Below the pieces are notes generated by a model. The model had not been told where the DNA came from, did no database searches, and saw only the letters and a list, made by a program, of their open reading frames with translations. A stretch of DNA of 64,000 nt. It comes from Nonomuraea sp. NBC_00507 (GTDB taxonomy: Bacteria; Actinomycetota; Actinomycetes; Streptosporangiales; Streptosporangiaceae). Positions within the stretch are counted from its first letter, which is position 1. Each line of letters opens with the position of its first letter. Made by a program: the position numbers and the translations under genes. Below are positions 17,752 through 28,100 of the stretch, piece after piece. The stretch lies in contig NZ_CP107853.1 of assembly GCF_036013525.1 (NCBI RefSeq), positions 6,448,001 through 6,512,000 of the forward strand, written 5' to 3'.

Positions 17752-18747
17752 ATGGACGTGACCATCTACGAGGTGGCCCAACGCGCCGGCGTGTCGATCG
17801 CGACCGTGTCCAGGGCCCTGCGCGGCACCGGACCCGTCGCGGCCAAGACCCGCGAGAAGGTGCTCAAGGCCGTCGAGGAGCTCAACTTCACGCCCAGCCG
17901 CCTCGGCGTCAGCCTGGCCGAGGGCCGGCACGCCGCCAACGGCGTCGTCTTTCCCGATCTCGCCGGCCCTTACTACACCGAGGTGCTGCTCGGTTACGAG
18001 GAGGTCGCCTCCGAGCTGGGCCGCTCGGTGGTGATCCTGTCGACCAAGGGCCGCACCAGGGTCAACGACCTGATCAAGGACCTGGCCGGGCGCGTGGACG
18101 GCCTGCTGGTCTTCGGCCACGCCGTCCCCGACCCGCTGATCGCCGAGCTGGTCCGGCTCGGCGTGCGGCTGGTGGTCATCTCCCGAGACCCGCTGCCCGG
18201 CGCGGACACGCTGCGCAGCGAGAACACCGCCTCGGCGCGGGCGCTGGCCGAGCACCTGGCCGGCCACGGCTACGAGCGCTTCGCGTTCCTCGGCGCGCCC
18301 CTGACCAGCGGCGACGACGTGGACGAGCGCTGGCGTGGCGTGCGGTCGGTGCTCGGCGGCGCGATCGAGGCCGTGGCCACGCGGGAGTACACCGTGGAGT
18401 GCGGCTTCGACGCCGCCAGGGCGCTGCTCAAGGACAAGCGGCCGGAGGCCATCGTCTGCTCCGACGACGAGGTGGCGCTGGGGGCGCTGCTGGCGGCCGA
18501 GGAGCTCGGCCTCGACGTGCCCGGCGACGTGGCCGTCACCGGCTGGGACGACATCATGGCCGCCCGCCACGCCAGGCCCGCGCTGACCACCGTGCGCCAG
18601 CCGATGCGCGAGCTCGGCGCCCGCGCCGCCCGCGCGCTCGACGAGCTGATCACCGGCGTCCGCGACACGCCGAGCCACCTCATCCTGACCACCGAGCTGG
18701 TCGTGCGCGCCAGCTGCGGTTCCCACCCCCAGGAGGTAAGAACGTGA
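17752..18747 (+). CDS. LacI-family repressor of the downstream sugar operon
   Basis: A 331-residue repressor. The N-terminal HTH (residues 3-25, IYEVAQRAGVSIATVSRAL) and hinge helix (RLGVSLAEG, where family members usually have LA) precede a type 1 periplasmic-binding-like sensor domain (from FPDLAGPYYTEVLLG to TTELVVRASC). The sensor includes the family stretch DVAVTGWDDI and the LTTVRQPMRELG end. Its start follows a GGAG site and tandem operators. The stop overlaps the GTG of the binding-protein gene, so regulator and transporter are translated from one message. The inducer is probably an oligosaccharide released by the operon's enzymes (inference). Confidence 0.92.
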   Translation: MDVTIYEVAQRAGVSIATVSRALRGTGPVAAKTREKVLKAVEELNFTPSRLGVSLAEGRHAANGVVFPDLAGPYYTEVLLGYEEVASELGRSVVILSTKGRTRVNDLIKDLAGRVDGLLVFGHAVPDPLIAELVRLGVRLVVISRDPLPGADTLRSENTASARALAEHLAGHGYERFAFLGAPLTSGDDVDERWRGVRSVLGGAIEAVATREYTVECGFDAARALLKDKRPEAIVCSDDEVALGALLAAEELGLDVPGDVAVTGWDDIMAARHARPALTTVRQPMRELGARAARALDELITGVRDTPSHLILTTELVVRASCGSHPQEVRT

Positions 18748-20021
18748 ACACCATCACCCGGCGCGCCGGAGTCCGCGCCACCGGCGGCCTGCTGGCTCTC
18801 GCGATCCTGGCCGCGGGCTGCGGCCGCGACGCCGCTCAGGCGCCCGAGCAGGCGCAGAACGTCACGACCGGCAAGGTCACGGGGGAGGTCACGGTCTGGG
18901 CGATGGGGGAGGAAGGCAAGGCGCTCGGCACGTTCGTCAAGGACTTCGAGAGCGCCAACCCCGGCGTGAAGGTCAACGTCACGGCGATCGGGTGGGACGT
19001 GGCGCACGACAAGATCACCGCGGCCATCGCGGGCGGCGCCACCCCCGACGTGAGCATGATCGGCTCGACCTGGTCGGGCGAACTGGCCAAGACCGGCGCC
19101 CTCGACCCCACCCCGCCCAATTTGGTGGACAAGGCGGCGTTCTTCCCCGGCGCGTGGCAGACGGTCGAGCTCAACGGCACGGCGTACGGGGTGCCGTGGT
19201 ACGTCGAGACCCGCGTCCTCTACTACCGCACCGACCAGGCGAAGAAGGCCGGAGTGGAGCCGCCGAAGACCTGGCGGGAGTTCACCGAGTTCGCCAGGGC
19301 GCTCAAGGACAGGGGCGGGGCCAAGGACGGCTTCCAGCAGAGTTACACGCTCGGCGCGTCCTGGCAGGAGACGCTGCCGCTGATCTGGCAGGCCGGCGGC
19401 GAGATCGTCAAGGACGGCAAATACACCTTCGACACCCCCGAGGCGGTGACCGCGCTCAAGCAGTACGAGTCGCTGTTCAAGCAGAAGCTCGCCCCGACCA
19501 ACACGGCCGAGGGCGCCTTCCCGCAGACCTTCATCAAGGGCGAGGTCGGCGGCTTCTTCTCAGGCCCGTGGATGATCGGGGTGCTCAACAACGACGGCGG
19601 GCCGGAGTTCAAGGACAAGTTCGACGTCGCCCCCTACCCCAAGGGCCCCGTCTCGGGCACCAGCTTCATCGGCGGCTCCGCCATGGCGGTGTTCAAGAAG
19701 GCGAAGAACCGTGACGCCGCCTGGACGTTCCTGCAGTGGCTGAGCGAGCCGAAGGTGCAGGCCAAGTGGTACACGACCGTCAAGGCGCTGCCTGCCGTGC
19801 AGGTGGCCTGGCAGGAGCCCGAGCTGACCGCCGACAAGCAGCTGGCCGTCTTCGGCGAGCAGCTCAAGGACGCCAAGACGCCGCCGCCGTTCCCGACGTG
19901 GGAGCAGGTGGCCAGGGTGCTCGAGGCGGAGCTGGAGAAGCTGGCCCGCGGCGCCCAGACCCCCGAGCAGACGGCCAAGTCCATCCAGTCGCAGGCCGAC
20001 ACGATCGGGACCGGCCTGTGA
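18744..20021 (+). CDS. ABC sugar-binding lipoprotein
   Basis: A 425-residue extracellular solute-binding protein, family 1. The lipobox LAAGC puts the lipidated cysteine at residue 26 of a typical lipoprotein signal. The mature part shows the family 1 pattern (EVTVWAMGEEGKAL, ITAAIAGGATPDVSMIGSTW, AYGVPWYVETRVLYYRTD, SFIGGSAMAVFKKAKN). It starts at GTG 18744 overlapping the lacI stop, with AGGAGG just upstream. It captures an oligosaccharide and passes it to the two permeases that follow. The ligand is not known; the neighbouring enzymes suggest beta-linked glucose or xylose oligomers. Confidence 0.92.
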   Translation: MNTITRRAGVRATGGLLALAILAAGCGRDAAQAPEQAQNVTTGKVTGEVTVWAMGEEGKALGTFVKDFESANPGVKVNVTAIGWDVAHDKITAAIAGGATPDVSMIGSTWSGELAKTGALDPTPPNLVDKAAFFPGAWQTVELNGTAYGVPWYVETRVLYYRTDQAKKAGVEPPKTWREFTEFARALKDRGGAKDGFQQSYTLGASWQETLPLIWQAGGEIVKDGKYTFDTPEAVTALKQYESLFKQKLAPTNTAEGAFPQTFIKGEVGGFFSGPWMIGVLNNDGGPEFKDKFDVAPYPKGPVSGTSFIGGSAMAVFKKAKNRDAAWTFLQWLSEPKVQAKWYTTVKALPAVQVAWQEPELTADKQLAVFGEQLKDAKTPPPFPTWEQVARVLEAELEKLARGAQTPEQTAKSIQSQADTIGTGL

Positions 20022-20941
20022 ACCTGGCGGTTCCCACGACGGGACGGGCGGCGGACGTCGTCCGGATCGCGTTACGCCGGAGCTGGATCGGCTGGATGTT
20101 CATCCTGCCGTTCGTGGTGCTGTTCGTGGTGTTCTACCTGGGGCCGCTGCTCGTCGGCATCGGCATGAGCTTCACCGACATGCGCAGCACCGACGTGACG
20201 AACCCGTTCGCCGTCGACCTCGTCGGCGTCGACAACTACCTGCGGCTGGTCAACGACGGCGCCATGCGGCGGGCGGCGGTCAACACGCTCGTGTTCGTGG
20301 TCACGACGCTGCCGCTGACCATCGGGCTCGGGCTGGCCGCCGCCGTCCTGCTCAACTCGGGTATCGCCCGCCTGCCCGCGGCGTTCTTCCGGCTCGGCTA
20401 CTACCTGCCGAACATCACCAGCATCATCGGCATCGCCGTGGCCTGGAAGTTCCTCCTGGAGCCGGAGGCCGGCCTGGTCAACCGGCTGCTGGAGCTGGTC
20501 GGCGTCCAGGGCCCGAACTGGCTGCAGAACCAGAGCACCGCCCTGCCCGCGATCATCGTCATGACCGCCTGGCGCAGCTTCGGCTTCAACATGGTCGTGC
20601 TGCTGGCCGCGCTCCAGACCATCCCGAGAGAGCTGTACGAGGCCGCGGAGGTGGACGGCGCCGGACGCTGGGCCCGTTTCCGCTCGGTGACCGTGCCCTC
20701 GCTCCGCCCCGTGCTGCTGTTCTGCACCGTCTACAGCTCGGTCGGGTTCATGCAGTTCCTGGAGGAGCCGCTGGTGATGACCCGCGGCGGACCGCTGAAC
20801 GCCACGCTGTCGGCGTCGCTGGCGATCTTCAACCAGTTCGGGGTCGGCAACTACGGCTACGCCGGGGCCGCCTCGACGGTCTTGTTCACCGTGATCGTGG
20901 CGCTGGCCGTCCTGCAGCTGAGGCTGGGGAGGAACAGGTGA
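20018..20941 (+). CDS. ABC sugar permease, MalF type
   Basis: A 307-residue inner membrane component with six transmembrane segments. The conserved cytoplasmic EAA loop reads YEAAEVDGAGRWARFRSVTVPSL near residue 215, the docking site for the ATPase. It is coupled to the binding-protein gene (GTGA overlap) and to the next permease gene (GTGA overlap). No ATPase gene occurs in the operon, so a shared MsiK-like ATPase is expected elsewhere in the genome, as is usual in actinomycetes. Confidence 0.92.
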   Translation: MNLAVPTTGRAADVVRIALRRSWIGWMFILPFVVLFVVFYLGPLLVGIGMSFTDMRSTDVTNPFAVDLVGVDNYLRLVNDGAMRRAAVNTLVFVVTTLPLTIGLGLAAAVLLNSGIARLPAAFFRLGYYLPNITSIIGIAVAWKFLLEPEAGLVNRLLELVGVQGPNWLQNQSTALPAIIVMTAWRSFGFNMVVLLAALQTIPRELYEAAEVDGAGRWARFRSVTVPSLRPVLLFCTVYSSVGFMQFLEEPLVMTRGGPLNATLSASLAIFNQFGVGNYGYAGAASTVLFTVIVALAVLQLRLGRNR

Positions 20942-21759
20942 AGAGGACCCGCCGCCAGCACGCGGTCGTCTACCTCGGGCTCACCCTCGGCCTGGCGCTG
21001 GTCGTGGGGCCGTTCCTGTGGACCGCGCTCAGCTCGGTCAAGCCCGAGCGGGAGATCAGGCGCGACCCGCCGACGTTCTGGCCCGAGACGTGGACGCTGG
21101 ACAACTTCGCCGAGCTGTTCGAGCGGGTGAACATCGGCACCGCGTTCGCCAACAGCGTGATCATCGCGCTCGTGCTGGTGGCCACCAACCTGCTGTTCTG
21201 CTCCATGGTGGGCTACGCCTTCGCCAAGCTCGACTTCCGCGGCAAGAATCTGGCGTTCGGGCTCGTCCTGGTCCAGCTGGCGATCCCGGCGATCGTGCTC
21301 ATGATGCCGCAGTTCGTGCTGATCGCGAGACTCGGCATGGTCAACACCTTCATCGGGATCATCCTGCCGACCGTGGTGACCCCGCTCGGCGTGTTCATGA
21401 TGCGGCAGTTCATCTCCGACCTGCCCGACGAGCTGATCGACGCGGCCAGGGTGGACGGCGCGCGAGAGTTCCGGATCTTCTTCAGGATCATCCTGCCGCT
21501 CTGCGGGCCGCCGCTGGCCACCCTGGGGCTGATCACGTTCCTCGGCTCGTGGAACAACTTCCTGTGGCCGGCCGTGGTCGCGCAGAGCGAGAACATGTAC
21601 ACCCTCCCGGTCGCGCTCAACATCCTCAACGGCAACGAAGGCACCCACTACAACCTGCTGGTCGCGGGGTCGGTCGTGGTGATCGCGCCGATCCTGTTCC
21701 TGTTCGTGTTCCTGCAGCGCTTCTTCATCCAGGGAATCGCCACCTCCGGACTCAAGTAA
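20938..21759 (+). CDS. ABC sugar permease, MalG type
   Basis: A 273-residue second permease with six membrane helices and the EAA loop IDAARVDGAREFRIFFRIILP near residue 170. The start is GTG 20938, overlapping the stop of the MalF-type gene. With the previous two genes it forms a CUT1-type importer for di- or oligosaccharides. Confidence 0.92.
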   Translation: MKRTRRQHAVVYLGLTLGLALVVGPFLWTALSSVKPEREIRRDPPTFWPETWTLDNFAELFERVNIGTAFANSVIIALVLVATNLLFCSMVGYAFAKLDFRGKNLAFGLVLVQLAIPAIVLMMPQFVLIARLGMVNTFIGIILPTVVTPLGVFMMRQFISDLPDELIDAARVDGAREFRIFFRIILPLCGPPLATLGLITFLGSWNNFLWPAVVAQSENMYTLPVALNILNGNEGTHYNLLVAGSVVVIAPILFLFVFLQRFFIQGIATSGLK

Positions 21760-21771
21760 GAGGAGCCCCTC

Positions 21772-23268
21772 ATGCGTAAGACCGTCCTGTCCGGCTTAGT
21801 CGTGCTGGCGCTCACGGTGCCGGCCGCTCCCGCGAACGCCGACAGCACGCTCCACCGCTACGCGAAGGACACCTGGCGGTCGATGGCCGCCATGGTCGAG
21901 CCGGCCACCGGCCTGCCCGCCGACAAGGTGACCGGCGACCTCAAGACCCGGGCGAAGGTCACCTCGCCCACCAACATCGGCACGTACCTGTGGAGCACGC
22001 TCACCGCCCGCGACCTGCGCCTGATCACCGGCCAGGATGCCGCCGCCAGGATCGGCCGGGTCCTCACGGCGCTGGAGCGGCTGGAGCGCAACGCCCCGAC
22101 GGGCCAGTTCTACAACTGGTACGACCCCGCAACCCTCCAGCTCGTCCGCACCTGGCCGGAGACGGGCGACCCGGTCCGCCTGTTCGCCTCCAGCGTGGAC
22201 AACGGCTGGCTGGCCACGGCCCTCATGATGGTCCGCAACGCCACCCCGCACCATGCCGCCCGCGCCAACCGGCTGCTGACCTCCATGAACTTCACGTCCT
22301 ACTACGACCCGGCGGCCCGCCCCGACGCCGGCACGGGCCTGCTGCGCGGCGGCTTCTGGCCGGAGCCGCCCGACGGCTGCTACGTCGAGAGCGACTACGC
22401 CGGCACCGGCACGACCGTCTACTCCACCTGCCACCATTACGGCGCGCCCGCCGAAACCCGCATCGGCCAGTACGTGGGCATCGCGCTCGGCCAGATCCCG
22501 CGCGAGAGCTACTTCGGCCCGTACCGGACCTTCCCCGACAACGGCTGCGACTTCGGCTGGCAGGAACAGAAGCCGGTCGGCTCGTGGAAGCGGTATCTGG
22601 GCGTGAACGTCTGGGAGGGCACCTACGGCTACCGGGGCATGCGGTACGTCCCCAACTGGGGCGGCTCCATGTTCGAGGCCCTCATGCCCGACCTCGTCGT
22701 CCCCGAGGCGGCGTGGGCGCCGCGCAGCTGGGGCCGCAACCACCCGGTCTTCGTCCAGGCCCAGATCGAGCACGGGCTCAACGAGGCCAAGTACGGCTAC
22801 TGGGGCTTCTCCCCGTCCAACGACCCGCACGGCGGCTACCGCGAGTACGGGGTGGACCCGCTCGGCATGGACGCGCCGGGCTACACCTCCGACCGCGAGC
22901 GCACCAGCACCGACCCCGGCTACGAGGGCTGCCGCCCCGCCCAGCCCGAGCCGGCCGCCTACGGCGACGGCGTGGTGACGCCGCACGCGAGCTTCCTGGC
23001 GCTGCCGTACGCGAAGGCCGCGGCCATGGACAACCTGGCCAAGCTGCGCCGCGACTTCGACGCCTACGGCCCCGGCGGCTTCTACGACGCGATCGCCGTC
23101 CGCTCCGGCGTGGTGTCGAAGTGGTACCTGGCCCTCGATCAGGGCATGGTCATGGCCGCCCTCGGCAACGTGCTCGCCGGCGGCAACCTGCACCGCTACT
23201 TCGCCGGCTCCGGTGTCGAGGCCAAGCTCCGCCCGGTGATGCAGCTCGAAGAATGGGATGTTCGATGA
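21772..23268 (+). CDS. Secreted glucoamylase-domain enzyme, GH144-like (putative beta-1,2-glucanase)
   Basis: A 498-residue protein with a signal peptide (residues 1-23, TVLSGLVVLALTVPAAPANA) and a catalytic domain of the glycoamylase Pfam type (PF10091) that includes GH144 beta-1,2-glucanases. Diagnostic stretches are IGTYLWSTLTARDL, YNWYDPATLQL, VPNWGGSMFEALMPDL, KYGYWGFSPSNDP, YREYGVDPLG and VTPHASFLALPYAK. GAGGAG lies in front of the ATG, 12 bases after the permease gene. Codon 9 is the rare leucine TTA. The likely role is to cut an extracellular glucan into pieces for the importer. The exact linkage is uncertain, since the Pfam family covers more than one specificity. Confidence 0.75.
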   Translation: MRKTVLSGLVVLALTVPAAPANADSTLHRYAKDTWRSMAAMVEPATGLPADKVTGDLKTRAKVTSPTNIGTYLWSTLTARDLRLITGQDAAARIGRVLTALERLERNAPTGQFYNWYDPATLQLVRTWPETGDPVRLFASSVDNGWLATALMMVRNATPHHAARANRLLTSMNFTSYYDPAARPDAGTGLLRGGFWPEPPDGCYVESDYAGTGTTVYSTCHHYGAPAETRIGQYVGIALGQIPRESYFGPYRTFPDNGCDFGWQEQKPVGSWKRYLGVNVWEGTYGYRGMRYVPNWGGSMFEALMPDLVVPEAAWAPRSWGRNHPVFVQAQIEHGLNEAKYGYWGFSPSNDPHGGYREYGVDPLGMDAPGYTSDRERTSTDPGYEGCRPAQPEPAAYGDGVVTPHASFLALPYAKAAAMDNLAKLRRDFDAYGPGGFYDAIAVRSGVVSKWYLALDQGMVMAALGNVLAGGNLHRYFAGSGVEAKLRPVMQLEEWDVR

Positions 23269-25060
23269 AACGGGGAAGCCATTGAGTAACACGCCCGCCC
23301 ATCGCGACTGGCAGGACCGCATCGGCCAGGCGTCCGGCGAGATCGCCGCGGCCTCCCGGCCCGACCTGGAGGCCCCGACCGGCCTCCGGGCGGTGCCCGG
23401 CGCCGGCGCCGTGACGCTGACCTGGGATCCCGTGCCCGGCGCCATCGGCTACCTGGTGCACAGGGACGGGGAGCCGATCGGGCAGCCAGACGTGGACGTG
23501 CCGGCCGTCCCGTCCTGCCGGTACGTCGACACGGGCCGGGGGGCGGCGGACTACGCGGTGGCCGCCATCTCCGCGATGGACACGATCGGGCCCTTGTCCC
23601 CGGCGGTCGAGGCCGGGCCCGCCGCGTCCGCCCGGGAGGTCTCCGTCCACGTGGACGCCCGGCGGACGAGCGGTGACCTGCCGCGCCCCTGGAAGCTCAT
23701 GGTGGGCTCGGAGCACCTGTCGTACCTCCTCAACACCGAGGAGACCGGCGGGCGGCCCATCGGCGAGGAGCTGACCGAGGCGCTGCGGATCACGCGGGAC
23801 GAGCTCGGCGTCGAGACGGTGCGGGCGCACGGCATCCTCTGCGACGACCTGGGCGTGTACAAGCAGGGAAACGTCTACGACTTCAGCGGCGTGGACCGGG
23901 TCTATGACACCGTCACCGGCCTGGGCCTGCGCCCGGTCGTGGAGCTCGGGTTCATGCCGCGGGACCTGGCCGCCGACCCGTCCAAGACCGTGTTCGGCTA
24001 TGAGGCGATCATCTCGCCGCCCAAGGACTTCGAGGCGTGGGGCGATCTGGTGCGGGCCCTGGTCGAGCACCTGGCCGCCCGGTACGGCATCCACGAGCTG
24101 ATCGACCACTGGGCCTTCGAGGTGTGGAACGAGCCCAACCTGGCCGTTTTCTGGTCCGGCACGCCCGAGGAGTATTTCCTGCTCTACGACGTCACCGCCG
24201 CCGCCGTGAAGAACGTGCACCCCGACCTGCGCGTCGGCGGCCCCGCCTCGGCCGCGAACGGCTGGATCGAGGAGCTGCTCGCCCACGTCGCCGAGTCCGG
24301 GGCGGCACTCGACTTCCTGTCCACGCACACCTACGGCAACGCCCCGCTCGACTGGCGCCCGGCGCTGGCCAGGCACGGGCGGGACATCCCCATCTGGTGG
24401 ACCGAGTGGGGTCCCACGCCGACCCACTTCCACGGCATCGGCGACGGGCCGTTCGGGGCGGCGTTCCTGCTGCACGGCATGAAGTCGGCCGCGGGCAGGA
24501 TCGGCGCGCTGTCGCACTGGGTGGCCTCCGACCACTTCGAGGAGCTGGGCCGCCCGCCCCGGCTCTTCCATGGCGGCTTCGGCCTCCTCACCGTCGGCAA
24601 CCTGCGCAAACCCCGCTTCCACGCACTCGCGCTCGCCGCCCGCCTCGGCGACGCCGAGCTGCCGGCCACGTTGGAGGGGGACGTGGCCGGCGTGGAGGCG
24701 TGGGCGGCCCGGCACGACGACGGCCGGATCGGCGTGCTGCTCTGGAATGGCACGCTCAACCACTCCCAGGCGACCGGCGCCCCCGAGCTGGCCCGCACGA
24801 TCACCCTGACCGTCGACGGCCTGGACGGCCGCCCACGCACGCTCACCCACCACCGCATCGACCACGATCACTCCACCATCGAGGCCGTCTGGCACGCTAT
24901 GGGGGGTGGAGACTGGCCGGCGGACGAGCAGTGGGACAAACTCCGCGCCGCCAACACCCTCGACGAGCTGGACCCGCCCGCCACGGTCACCGGCACCGGT
25001 GTCACGCTGCGCTTCGACCTGCCCATGCCGGGGGTGTCCTTCATCGAGCTGTCGGGCTGA
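23258..25060 (+). CDS. GH39-type glycosidase with N-terminal fibronectin III domain
   Basis: A protein of about 600 residues with no signal peptide, so probably cytoplasmic. Residues about 45-125 look like a fibronectin type III domain (PTGLRAVPGAGAVTLTWDPV). A GH39 barrel follows (WKLMVGSEHLSYLL onward) with acid/base Glu292 in EVWNEPN and nucleophile Glu383 in WWTEWG, then a C-terminal beta-sandwich. GH39 contains beta-xylosidases, iduronidases and some beta-glucosidases. ATG 23258 overlaps the preceding gene by 11 bases; a TTG at 23282 (giving MSNTPAHRDW) is an equally likely start. As last gene of the operon it would hydrolyse imported oligosaccharides. Confidence 0.85.
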   Translation: MFDETGKPLSNTPAHRDWQDRIGQASGEIAAASRPDLEAPTGLRAVPGAGAVTLTWDPVPGAIGYLVHRDGEPIGQPDVDVPAVPSCRYVDTGRGAADYAVAAISAMDTIGPLSPAVEAGPAASAREVSVHVDARRTSGDLPRPWKLMVGSEHLSYLLNTEETGGRPIGEELTEALRITRDELGVETVRAHGILCDDLGVYKQGNVYDFSGVDRVYDTVTGLGLRPVVELGFMPRDLAADPSKTVFGYEAIISPPKDFEAWGDLVRALVEHLAARYGIHELIDHWAFEVWNEPNLAVFWSGTPEEYFLLYDVTAAAVKNVHPDLRVGGPASAANGWIEELLAHVAESGAALDFLSTHTYGNAPLDWRPALARHGRDIPIWWTEWGPTPTHFHGIGDGPFGAAFLLHGMKSAAGRIGALSHWVASDHFEELGRPPRLFHGGFGLLTVGNLRKPRFHALALAARLGDAELPATLEGDVAGVEAWAARHDDGRIGVLLWNGTLNHSQATGAPELARTITLTVDGLDGRPRTLTHHRIDHDHSTIEAVWHAMGGGDWPADEQWDKLRAANTLDELDPPATVTGTGVTLRFDLPMPGVSFIELSG

Positions 25061-25105
25061 GCCGCGGTCCTGTACGGGCGCGTCCGCCGGTGGGACCCTG
25101 TGCCC

Positions 25106-28100
25106 ATGACCGATCCGGCCGCGGCGCTCGCCGCCCGCATCGAGCGGTTCGAACAGGCCGCGGATCCCGGGCTGATCTGGGATCCCGCGGCGCTGGACGA
25201 GGCCGAGCAGGCGATGCGGGCGTGCGCCGGCGACCGGTCCGACGCCGCCACCTGGCGCCTGATCGGCATGCTCCACCTGGCCCGCTACCGGCTCGACCAG
25301 CGGACCACGCAGGACGCCGCGATCGCGGGCGCCTTCTTCGCCGCCGTGGCCGTGGTCGACCCCGGGCGGCTGCCGGAGAAGCTGCGCGGCTCGGGCATGC
25401 CGCCCGGCGACTCGGCCGGCACGTGGGCCGGGCTGCTGGAGGAGATCTTCCTGCACGTGGACCCGGCCGCGTACCGGCACGTCGGGCTGCTCATCCACGC
25501 CTTGGTCCGCCGTGCGGTGGCCCACCCGACCGTGGACACCGCCGACCGGCTCCAGCAGCTGCTGTTACAGCAGGCCATGCGCTCGGCCGACCCGTCCTGG
25601 GCGCCCGGCGCGCTCGCGCTGCTCGGCAGCGGACTGGTCCGGCTGCACGGGCAGACGGGCGCGCGGGAGCTCATCGACGCCGCCGTGCACGTGCTGTTCA
25701 GGGCGGCCTTGGGGGCGCCCGGCGAGGTGGCCTACCGGGGGGAGCTGGCCGCGGCGCTCGCGTTGGCGGCGCCCGGCGAGGAGGACCTGGTCAGGGCCTA
25801 CCTCGCGGCCGCGGAATCGGCGCCGGGCAGCCGCGGCAGGTCGCAGACGCTGCTGGCGCTCGTGGAGCTCACGCGGGCGCGGGCGGCCGGCTCGGTCCTG
25901 GACGACGACCTGCTGGCGTTCATCAGGGTGGGGCAGTGCGCGCTGGACTTCTGGCACGAGCAGTGGGCGCATCCCGGGGTGCTGGCGCCGTACGCGGCGG
26001 GGCTCCTCGAGTGGTACGTGGTCACGGGGGACGAGCGCTCGCTCGAGGCCGGCCGGGAGATGCTGGACGCCCTGGGCGTCGCCCCCGGCGAGCCGGCCCG
26101 CGGACGGGGGGACTCGTTCGCCCAGGTCAGTGACGATTCGGTGGGCCGCCTCGCCGCCGACCCGATCGTGCGCCTCGGCGCCGACCCGATCGCGCGGCTC
26201 GCACTGCTGGCCGAGCGCCGGTGGCGCCGCTACGGCGTCACCGGGGAGCAGGCCGACCTGGACGTGGCCATCGACGCCATCCGCGAAGCGGTCGGACCGG
26301 CCCCGCCCGGCCACCCCGACCGCGCCCGCCTGCTGGCCACCCTGGCGAACGCGCTGCTCGAGCGGGCCGTGGTCACCGGAGGCGACCCCACGGAGCCGAT
26401 CACCGCCGCCCGCGCGGCCCTCGCCGCCCACGCCCAGCAGGACCCCGCCCGGCCCGAAGCACTCCTCCTGCTCGCCCAGTCCCTGAGCCTGCGCCTCACC
26501 CCCGCGACAGCGGACGAGGCGGTTACCGCACTGCGCGAGACCCTCACCTTCGCCGAACACCTGACGCTCCGCGCCGACGCCTACGGCCGCCTGTCGGAGG
26601 TGCTCCAATGGCGCGCCACCCACCCGGCCCCTGCGCCGCCCGAGGGAGCGGGGGCCGAGGACGTGAACGACGCCGTCCTGGCCGCCCGCCAAGGCCTCGA
26701 GCTGGCCGTGAAGACCTCCCGCGACCAGGCCCCCGCCCAGCGGCTGCTGTCCCACGCCCTGCTGACCCGCTTCTCCGCCCTGGGCGACGCCCGCGACCTG
26801 AGCGAAGCCCTGGCCCTGGCCAGGAACGGCGACGCCGACCTGCTGAACCGGCTGTCCGCCGTACTCGACGGCCCGCCGCCGGCGATGGACGAGCACCTCG
26901 TGCAGGCCGCCGTCGAGCTCGCGCTCCTGACCTCGGACGAGGACCTGACGCTCAAGCTCCTCCACTTCGCCGAGCACCAGTTCGACCCGGCCGGTGAACG
27001 CGGTCAGGCGCCGGGCGATCGCGGGGGGTTCCTGCTGTCCGCGGCGCTCCGACTGGCCGAGCTGGGCCGCCTCAGAGCCGCCAAGGCCGTGCTGGCCAGG
27101 GCGGCGGCCGCGTTCGACGAGGCTGGCGAGCGCGCCAGGACCGCCGACGCGCTCTCCAGGCTCGGCTTCAACCATGCGGAGCTGGACGAGCCGGACCAGG
27201 CCCTGGAGGCGTACGAACGTTCGGCGGCCGTCTACGGCGCCCTGGGCGAGACCCGATCCGAGGCCCGGCAGCTCACCGGCATGGGCGTCGTCCTCCTGCG
27301 GGCCGGCGACCCGGCCCGCGCCGTCGACCGGCACCTCCGCGCGGCCGCCCTGTGCGCAGCCGCCGGACTGGCCGCCGAGGAGGCGTCACACCAGGCCCAG
27401 GCGGCCGACGCCTGCCTGGCCGCCGGCGATCCGGCCGCGGCGGTGGCGTGCGCGGCCCGGGCCCGCGAGATGTACCTGACGCTGGGCGAGCGGAAACCGG
27501 CGGCCACCGCGCTGATCCCCGCCGCCCGCGCCGCCGTCGACCAGGGCGACCTCACCGCGGCGGTGGAGCGCATGACCGCCTGCGCCATCGAGCTGGAGGC
27601 CGCCGGGGCGTGGGAGGACGCCTGCCGGGCGCTCGACGCGCACGCCGTCCTGCTGGCCGGGCGCGGCCACCGCCCGCAGGCCGCCGCCTGCGAGGCCCGC
27701 GTGGTGGAGATCGTACGGCGGAGGGGGGAGCGCCGGGAGCCCGCCGACGAGTGGTACCGCATCGCGCGACGCCGCCGGGCCACCGGCGACGCCGCGGGCG
27801 CCAGGGCCGCCTTCGAGCTGGCGGAACGCGAGTACGAGGCGATCAGCCACCATGACGGCTCCGCCTCGGTCCGCTACAACCTGGGCGTGCTCGCGTACAC
27901 GGAGGGTGATGCCGAGCGGGCGCTGGAGGAGTTCGGGGCGGCGGGGGAGACGTTCGCCCGGATGCGGGCGCCCGCCAAGGAGGCGGTCGCCCTGACCATG
28001 CGCGCCTTCTGCCTGGCCGGCCTGGATCGGGTGGACGACGCCCTGCCGGAGCTGCAACGGGCGCTGGAGCTGGCCGTCGGCGAAGGCGACCTCGACGCCC

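Noticed and set aside
23150..25525. Long antisense frame (791 codons) across the GH39 gene
   Set aside because: It spans two real genes on the plus strand, is rich in Val-Arg-Gly-Asp repeats typical of shadow frames, and lacks a start context.
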